A DNA stretch of 64,000 bases from Ohtaekwangia sp. (GTDB lineage: Bacteria; Bacteroidota; Bacteroidia; Cytophagales; Cyclobacteriaceae): positions 124,001 through 188,000 of the forward strand of contig JAJNPV010000046.1 of the NCBI GenBank assembly GCA_021155195.1, in the 5' to 3' direction. The position numbers were made by a program, and so were the translations under genes. The stretch's first letter is position 1, and each line of letters opens with the position of its first letter. Below, one piece after another: positions 60,332 to 64,000 of this stretch. Under the pieces are notes generated by a model. It ran no database searches, had not been told where the DNA came from, and saw nothing but the letters and a program-made list of their open reading frames with translations.

Positions 60332-62017
60332 TCAATATCCAATCGCTTTATCATCACCTCTCGTATTATCAGCTCCGCCTTCTAACCTTCCGTCAGGCAA
60401 CACCAAGATTGCATCCACACGACCGATCGCACCACGTGAGACGAATTTGTGCCCGAGGTTGACTAATTGCAAGCTGTCTTTTTTAGTAAATGCTTTGGTT
60501 TCAGAAAGAATTGCATCGGGCAACCATTGGCTGTGAACTCGCTTTGCATTGACAGCTTCCTGCATGCCCATACCGTGTTCGGTTACATTAAGAATCACTT
60601 GAAACACTGATGTAATAATAGTGGAACCGCCTGGTGTACCTACCACCATAAAGAGTTTGCCATCTTTCTCAAGAATGGTGGGAGTCATCGCACTAAGCAT
60701 GCGTTTGTTGGGTTCAATCTTATTTGCTTCAGCGCCAAGCACACCAAACATATTAGGAACTCCGGGTTTCGAACTAAAATCATCCATTTCATTATTCAAA
60801 AAGAATCCCGAACCAGGCACCACCACATGCGAACCGAACCAACCATTAATGGTAGTGGTTACAGCTACTGCATTTCCCTCTGCATCCACTATTGAAAAGT
60901 GTGTGGTCTCCTCCGATTCGTAGCCAGCAATGGTTCCTTCTTTTATTTCCGAACTGGGAGTTGCTCCTGCTGGATTAAAGGTGCTCATGCGCTCATCGTT
61001 GTATTGATCATCAAGCATTTGTTTTACAGGGACTTTATAAAAATCAGGATCGCCTAAATAGATCGCACGATCGGCATATACCCTGCGTTCAGCTTCTGTC
61101 ATTAAATGAATGGTTTCAGCAGAATTAAACCCCCATGATTTAATTGGGTAAGGCTCTACTGATTTTAAAAGCTGCAACAAGCAAACTCCACCACTGGAGG
61201 AAGGTGGCATGGAAATTACCGTATAGTCTTTATAGTTTGCTACTATTGGTTCGCGCCAGGCGGAAGAATAATTTTTCAAATCTTCGAGTGTAATTAATCC
61301 GTTGCCCCGTTGCATCTCAGCCACAATATCCTCTGCCGTTTTGCCTTCATAAAAACCTGCTCGACCCTGATCGCGAATACGTTCCAATGTGTGTCCTAAT
61401 TCTGTCCATCGAATGGAGTCCCCTTTTTGCCAATTATCTTTTAATAGAAATACGGGTTGAACCGTATTATACTTAATGAGATCTTCTTTCATTTCATTAA
61501 ACCAATTGGCTTCACGTTCGGTGAGTACTAATCCGTTTAACGCTAAGTCAATGGCGGGTTGAACTAATTCTGCCCATGGAAGGGTACCATATTTCTTATG
61601 AGCTTCTACCATGCCATCAACTGATCCAGGAACTCCGGAAGCAAGATGGCCTTCTGTGCTTAACCCTTCAATTACATTTCCTTCTTGATCGAGGTACATA
61701 GTAGTGGTAGCTTTAGCGGGAGCCTTTTCACGAAAATCCAGTGTAGCGGCAGTGCCATCATTCAATCGCACTACCATAAATCCACCGCCACCAATATTTC
61801 CCGCTGCAGGAAAAACAACAGCTAATGCAAATTGTGTTGCAATGGCGGCATCAATGGCATTGCCACCTTTTTTTAAAATGTCAACCCCTACCTGCGAGGC
61901 TAGTGGATGTGCAGTAACGACCATGGCAGAATCGGTCACCAGACCAATAACTTTTTCTTTTTTAGTATCACATGCAAGGATTGTAACGGCCAGTAGAAGA
62001 ATAAGAAAGCGCTTCAT
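60332..62017 (-). CDS. ggt: Gamma-glutamyltransferase
   Basis: 561 residues with lipobox LAC (Cys16, TILACDTKK). GGT fold: VTAHPLASQVGVDILKKGGNAIDAAIATQFALAVVFPAAGNIGGGGFMV, GHLASGVPGSVDGMVEAHKKYG, MPPSSSGGVCLLQLL, and the autoprocessing site at Thr (near 371, ETTHFSIVDAEGNAVAVTTTING), nucleophile after cleavage. Late motif MLSAMTPTILEKDGKLFMVVGTPGGSTIITSV. Breaks down glutathione and gamma-glutamyl compounds outside the cytoplasm. Confidence 0.94.
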   Translation of the reverse strand: MKRFLILLLAVTILACDTKKEKVIGLVTDSAMVVTAHPLASQVGVDILKKGGNAIDAAIATQFALAVVFPAAGNIGGGGFMVVRLNDGTAATLDFREKAPAKATTTMYLDQEGNVIEGLSTEGHLASGVPGSVDGMVEAHKKYGTLPWAELVQPAIDLALNGLVLTEREANWFNEMKEDLIKYNTVQPVFLLKDNWQKGDSIRWTELGHTLERIRDQGRAGFYEGKTAEDIVAEMQRGNGLITLEDLKNYSSAWREPIVANYKDYTVISMPPSSSGGVCLLQLLKSVEPYPIKSWGFNSAETIHLMTEAERRVYADRAIYLGDPDFYKVPVKQMLDDQYNDERMSTFNPAGATPSSEIKEGTIAGYESEETTHFSIVDAEGNAVAVTTTINGWFGSHVVVPGSGFFLNNEMDDFSSKPGVPNMFGVLGAEANKIEPNKRMLSAMTPTILEKDGKLFMVVGTPGGSTIITSVFQVILNVTEHGMGMQEAVNAKRVHSQWLPDAILSETKAFTKKDSLQLVNLGHKFVSRGAIGRVDAILVLPDGRLEGGADNTRGDDKAIGY

Positions 62018-62043
62018 GGATAATGGGGTTGGTTTTGTGAGGC

Positions 62044-62051
62044 TAAATGTA
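62044..62051 (-). promoter_or_regulatory. -7 box (TACATTTA, minus strand) for ggt
   Basis: A TAnnTTTA match 26 bases before ATG 62017 on the minus strand. No clear -33. The divergent TetR gene starts at 62078, so its binding here could control ggt (inference). Confidence 0.4.
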
Positions 62052-62077
62052 TTACTTCCGAGCGAAGAATACCATGC

Positions 62078-62707
62078 ATGAGTCTGAGAAAAGAAAAAGC
62101 CGCACGGCTAAAGCTAAGTGTACTTGATCACACATTAAAATTAATCGGTAAAAAATCGTTTCATGATTTGTATATCGAGGAGATTTGTTCGAAAGTAAAA
62201 ATCTCTAAAGTGACCCTGTTCAAATATTTTCCTCAAAAGGAAGATATTCTGCTTTATTATTTTAGGGTGTGGTGCCTGAAGCGGGCCGTGGAGTTTAGAG
62301 ACAAACCGAAAGAGGGAGTTGCCGGCATTACATTTTTATTTGATAAACTTGCTGAGGATTGTGAAACGCATCCGGGTATAATCCAGAGTTTGTTTGCATA
62401 CCTATCCGACTTAAGGCGACCACCAAAACCTTTCCCGCTTAAAGCGGAAGAGAAAAAACTTCTATTTCCTGATATTGCAGATATTCATTTGGTGGAAATT
62501 CAATCGCTTGATCAAATGTTTGAAAAGTTAACCCTGGAAGCAATTTTCAAAAAAGAAGTAACCAAATCCGCATCTACGCGCGACTTAAGCAACTTGTTAA
62601 CAACTGTTTTCTATGGTTCTGTAATAACCGCTCACATGCAACAAATAAGTCCGGTGAAGTTTTTCTTTCGTAAGAATGTAGAGATGGTGTTGAAGGGACT
62701 ATCGTAG
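62078..62707 (+). CDS. TetR/AcrR family regulator, divergent from ggt
   Basis: 209 residues. The N-terminal HTH is standard: RLKLSVLDHTLKLIGKKSFHDLYIEEICSKVKISKVTLFKYFPQKEDILLYYF. The C-terminal helical domain is of no assigned subfamily. Divergent from ggt with 60 bases between starts, so it may regulate ggt and itself. Confidence 0.87.
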   Translation: MSLRKEKAARLKLSVLDHTLKLIGKKSFHDLYIEEICSKVKISKVTLFKYFPQKEDILLYYFRVWCLKRAVEFRDKPKEGVAGITFLFDKLAEDCETHPGIIQSLFAYLSDLRRPPKPFPLKAEEKKLLFPDIADIHLVEIQSLDQMFEKLTLEAIFKKEVTKSASTRDLSNLLTTVFYGSVITAHMQQISPVKFFFRKNVEMVLKGLS

Positions 62708-62776
62708 TCGATGGTCGTTTAGTCGATAGTCCATAGAAACCAACTATTGGCCATGGACTATTAAACTATGGACTAA
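62707..62776. repeat. Cluster of TAGTCCAT/ATGGACTA short repeats
   Basis: Units GTCGATGGTCG, TAGTCGATAGTCCATAG (62720-62736) and CCATGGACTATTAAACTATGGACTA (62751-62775) are direct and inverted variants of one 8-10-base unit; AGTCCATAG (62728-62736) and CTATGGACT (62766-62774) are perfectly inverted. It fills the gap between the TetR gene and a small convergent lipoprotein gene. Probably part of a genome-wide intergenic repeat. Confidence 0.6.
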
Positions 62777-62777
62777 G

Positions 62778-62972
62778 CTACTTCATCCTCACGATCTTTG
62801 TCCTCTTTCTCTCGAACATTCGAATATGACGATTGCCTAGCGGGATATCAATCACGTACTTGTTTCCTTTCGACCACATTTTGTGCGTTCGGGGCTTCAC
62901 TACTTTAGTACCCGAAGAACTGCAGGAAAGCAGGAGAAGGGCAGAAAACAAAACAAGCAAGACTCTCTTCAT
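62778..62972 (-). CDS. Small basic lipoprotein (64 aa)
   Basis: Lipobox LLLSC (Cys17), SSSG linker, then about 40 residues rich in Lys/Arg/His (VKPRTHKMWSKGNKYVIDIPLGNRHIRMFERKRTKIV). Probably exported and anchored, positively charged surface. No family recognised; similar small basic lipoproteins are frequent in Cytophagales by general knowledge. Confidence 0.6.
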   Translation of the reverse strand: MKRVLLVLFSALLLLSCSSSGTKVVKPRTHKMWSKGNKYVIDIPLGNRHIRMFERKRTKIVRMK

Positions 62973-63047
62973 TAGTTAGGTTAGAACTCTAAAAATAGCT
63001 TTTTATTTTAAAACAGAGCCAGTACCTTGAGTTTCAATTGGGCAACT

Positions 63048-63362
63048 ATGAAAACTTTTGAAACACTTACCGAAGCAATAGCTGATTTGAAAAGTAGGGG
63101 TTATACACAAGATTTTAATTTACGATCAGATTGGATCGAATGTCAGCCTCTAAACCTTCAATTAAGACCTACCGAGTTTCATGTAGATGAAGTACATCGA
63201 TTTGAAGGAATGACCAATCCAGGTGATAGTTCCATTCTCCTGGCTATTCGATCCAGCACAGGAGTAAAGGGTCTGCTGATTGATGCCTATGGCGCTTACG
63301 CAGATACCATTAGCCCTGAAATGGCTAAGCGGCTTAAAGTTGACTCAAATACTTCCCACTAA
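63048..63362 (+). CDS. Small conserved protein often labelled 'phosphoribosylpyrophosphate synthetase'
   Basis: 104 residues from ATG 63048: MKTFETLTEAIADLKSRGYTQDFNL, ECQPLNLQLRPTEFHVDEVHRFEGMTNPGDSSILLAIRSSTGVKGLLIDAYGAYADTISPEM. This pattern is a small Bacteroidota family sometimes given that name in databases although it lacks PRPP synthetase domains. True function unknown. A TACCTTGA (63023-63030) lies 18 bases before the ATG, near the -7 consensus. Confidence 0.65.
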   Translation: MKTFETLTEAIADLKSRGYTQDFNLRSDWIECQPLNLQLRPTEFHVDEVHRFEGMTNPGDSSILLAIRSSTGVKGLLIDAYGAYADTISPEMAKRLKVDSNTSH

Positions 63363-63365
63363 ATT

Positions 63366-64000
63366 GTGAGTGACATCAAAAATTATTGGATTGCACTACT
63401 GCTTCTCGGTACAATTAATGTTTCGGCACAGATTCAGAACGTTCAAAAAATTGCAGTTTCCAACAAACGGATAATATCTATTAGCGATTTTCAAAACAGC
63501 CACCCAGTTAACAGGCCAATGATTTCTTTTGAGGTAAATGGAAAGACTTACCGCTCAGATTCAAAATCTCCTTTTAATATTGATTTTAAATCCCAGATGG
63601 CTAGTCAATGGGGAATTAGTGAGATTATTTTATTTAGTAATGACAGTAAAGACACGTTAATTCTAAGTAATGTCTTACCATTCGGTCAAGGCAATAATGA
63701 AGCTTACATAACAGGGCTGGGTAGTCATTCACTCTCGCGCACACATTTATTCTTACCGGGTCAAAAACCAATCAATGTTATAGTGCCAGATAATGCCTGG
63801 GAGTTGGGGTATGCTGGAATAAAGTTGACTGATGAGTTAAATCTGTATGGTTTTGTTAAGCGTGATGTTAATTCAATAAATAAGGGCACACGTAAAAGAT
63901 TTGAAACAATTGTGTATCCCGGTGGATCTGTTGTCTATAATTTTTATACAGATTTTTATGTTGGAGATTGGCAGGAAGGACTTCGCAAGGTGTTTCAAAA
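63366..64000 (+). CDS. Exported hypothetical protein, 3' end outside window
   Basis: Open to the right edge. GTG 63366 begins a signal peptide (SDIKNYWIALLLLGTINVSAQ) and a beta-rich region (VSNKRIISISDF, MISFEVNGKTYRSD, HLFLPGQKPINVIVPDNAWELGYAGIKL). The visible end has VYPGGSVVYNFYTDFYVGDWQEGLRKVFQ, seen in some large secreted glycoside-hydrolase-like proteins of Bacteroidota. Only ~211 codons are visible, so the family is left open. It starts 3 bases after the previous gene ends. Confidence 0.55.
   Translation, partial: MSDIKNYWIALLLLGTINVSAQIQNVQKIAVSNKRIISISDFQNSHPVNRPMISFEVNGKTYRSDSKSPFNIDFKSQMASQWGISEIILFSNDSKDTLILSNVLPFGQGNNEAYITGLGSHSLSRTHLFLPGQKPINVIVPDNAWELGYAGIKLTDELNLYGFVKRDVNSINKGTRKRFETIVYPGGSVVYNFYTDFYVGDWQEGLRKVFQ

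Noticed and set aside
63366..64000. Frameshift or pseudogene at the right edge
   Set aside because: The frame is simply open to the end of the window; no stop or break is visible.

Overview
The window comes from the chromosome of a Bacteroidota bacterium, most likely Cytophagales. The evidence is a gldA-gldF-gldG operon for gliding, a PorE-like type IX secretion protein, many OmpA/PD40 proteins, DUF2911, DUF4174, DUF3667 and DUF1080 proteins, a TPR histidine kinase, and promoters with the Bacteroidota -7 box TAnnTTTG/TAnnTTTA rather than TATAAT. Base composition is moderately AT-rich throughout. I see no rRNA, tRNA, CRISPR array, IS element, prophage or abrupt change in composition. Gene density is high, and no gap without a gene exceeds about 300 bases.

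Layout. 1-10 kb: the tail of a GH5 cellulase, a TPR histidine kinase, the RNA-binding protein CvfB, an AraC regulator with a methyltransferase, a secreted esterase/SMP-30 fusion, a serine hydrolase and a rhodanese. 10-15 kb: a 1303-residue lipoprotein joining a DUF6807 domain, a PVC-type propeller, HEAT-like repeats and a cytochrome c domain, followed by three small proteins. 15-19 kb (minus strand): gldA-gldF-gldG-DUF4340. 19-29 kb: DUF4174, an EEP hydrolase, DUF3592, DUF1761, TPR proteins, a TetR/UbiB-kinase pair, an AAA ATPase whose start lies in a large dyad, a Ku protein without LigD, and a DUF3667 pair. 29-38 kb: Uup-type ABC-F, an ECF sigma factor, a desaturase, a cold-shock protein, a bestrophin-like protein, a CotH-like protein, a thioesterase, a DEAD-box helicase and a ceramidase-like protein. 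38-49 kb: the PorE-like protein, a sigma/anti-sigma/lipoprotein operon, a response regulator, a penicillin-acylase-family enzyme, PurT, a cyclophilin and HU. 49-64 kb: a PIG-L deacetylase/42-aa membrane protein/Na+ symporter cassette, DUF2911, 3-methyladenine glycosylase, an OmpA/PD40 protein, DUF1080, an M19 dipeptidase, gamma-glutamyltransferase, TetR and a cut-off secreted protein.

Common themes are degradation of polysaccharides, peptides and acyl compounds in the envelope or outside the cell (GH5, esterase, serine hydrolase, penicillin-acylase family, GGT, M19, DUF1080, PIG-L), export and surface motility (Gld, PorE-like), and DNA or RNA maintenance (Ku, AAG, HU, CvfB, DEAD-box, Csp). 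No complete, clearly new multi-gene defence or biosynthetic system was recognised. The most interesting items are: the 42-codon gene joined by overlaps on both sides between a deacetylase and a symporter; the PmoA-like/PVC-type cytochrome fusion; the long dyad covering the promoter of the AAA ATPase; a perfect hairpin at the predicted 5' end of the gld mRNA; a sigma/anti-sigma operon whose third gene is an unrecognised lipoprotein; and a double hairpin with four related arms after the dipeptidase gene.
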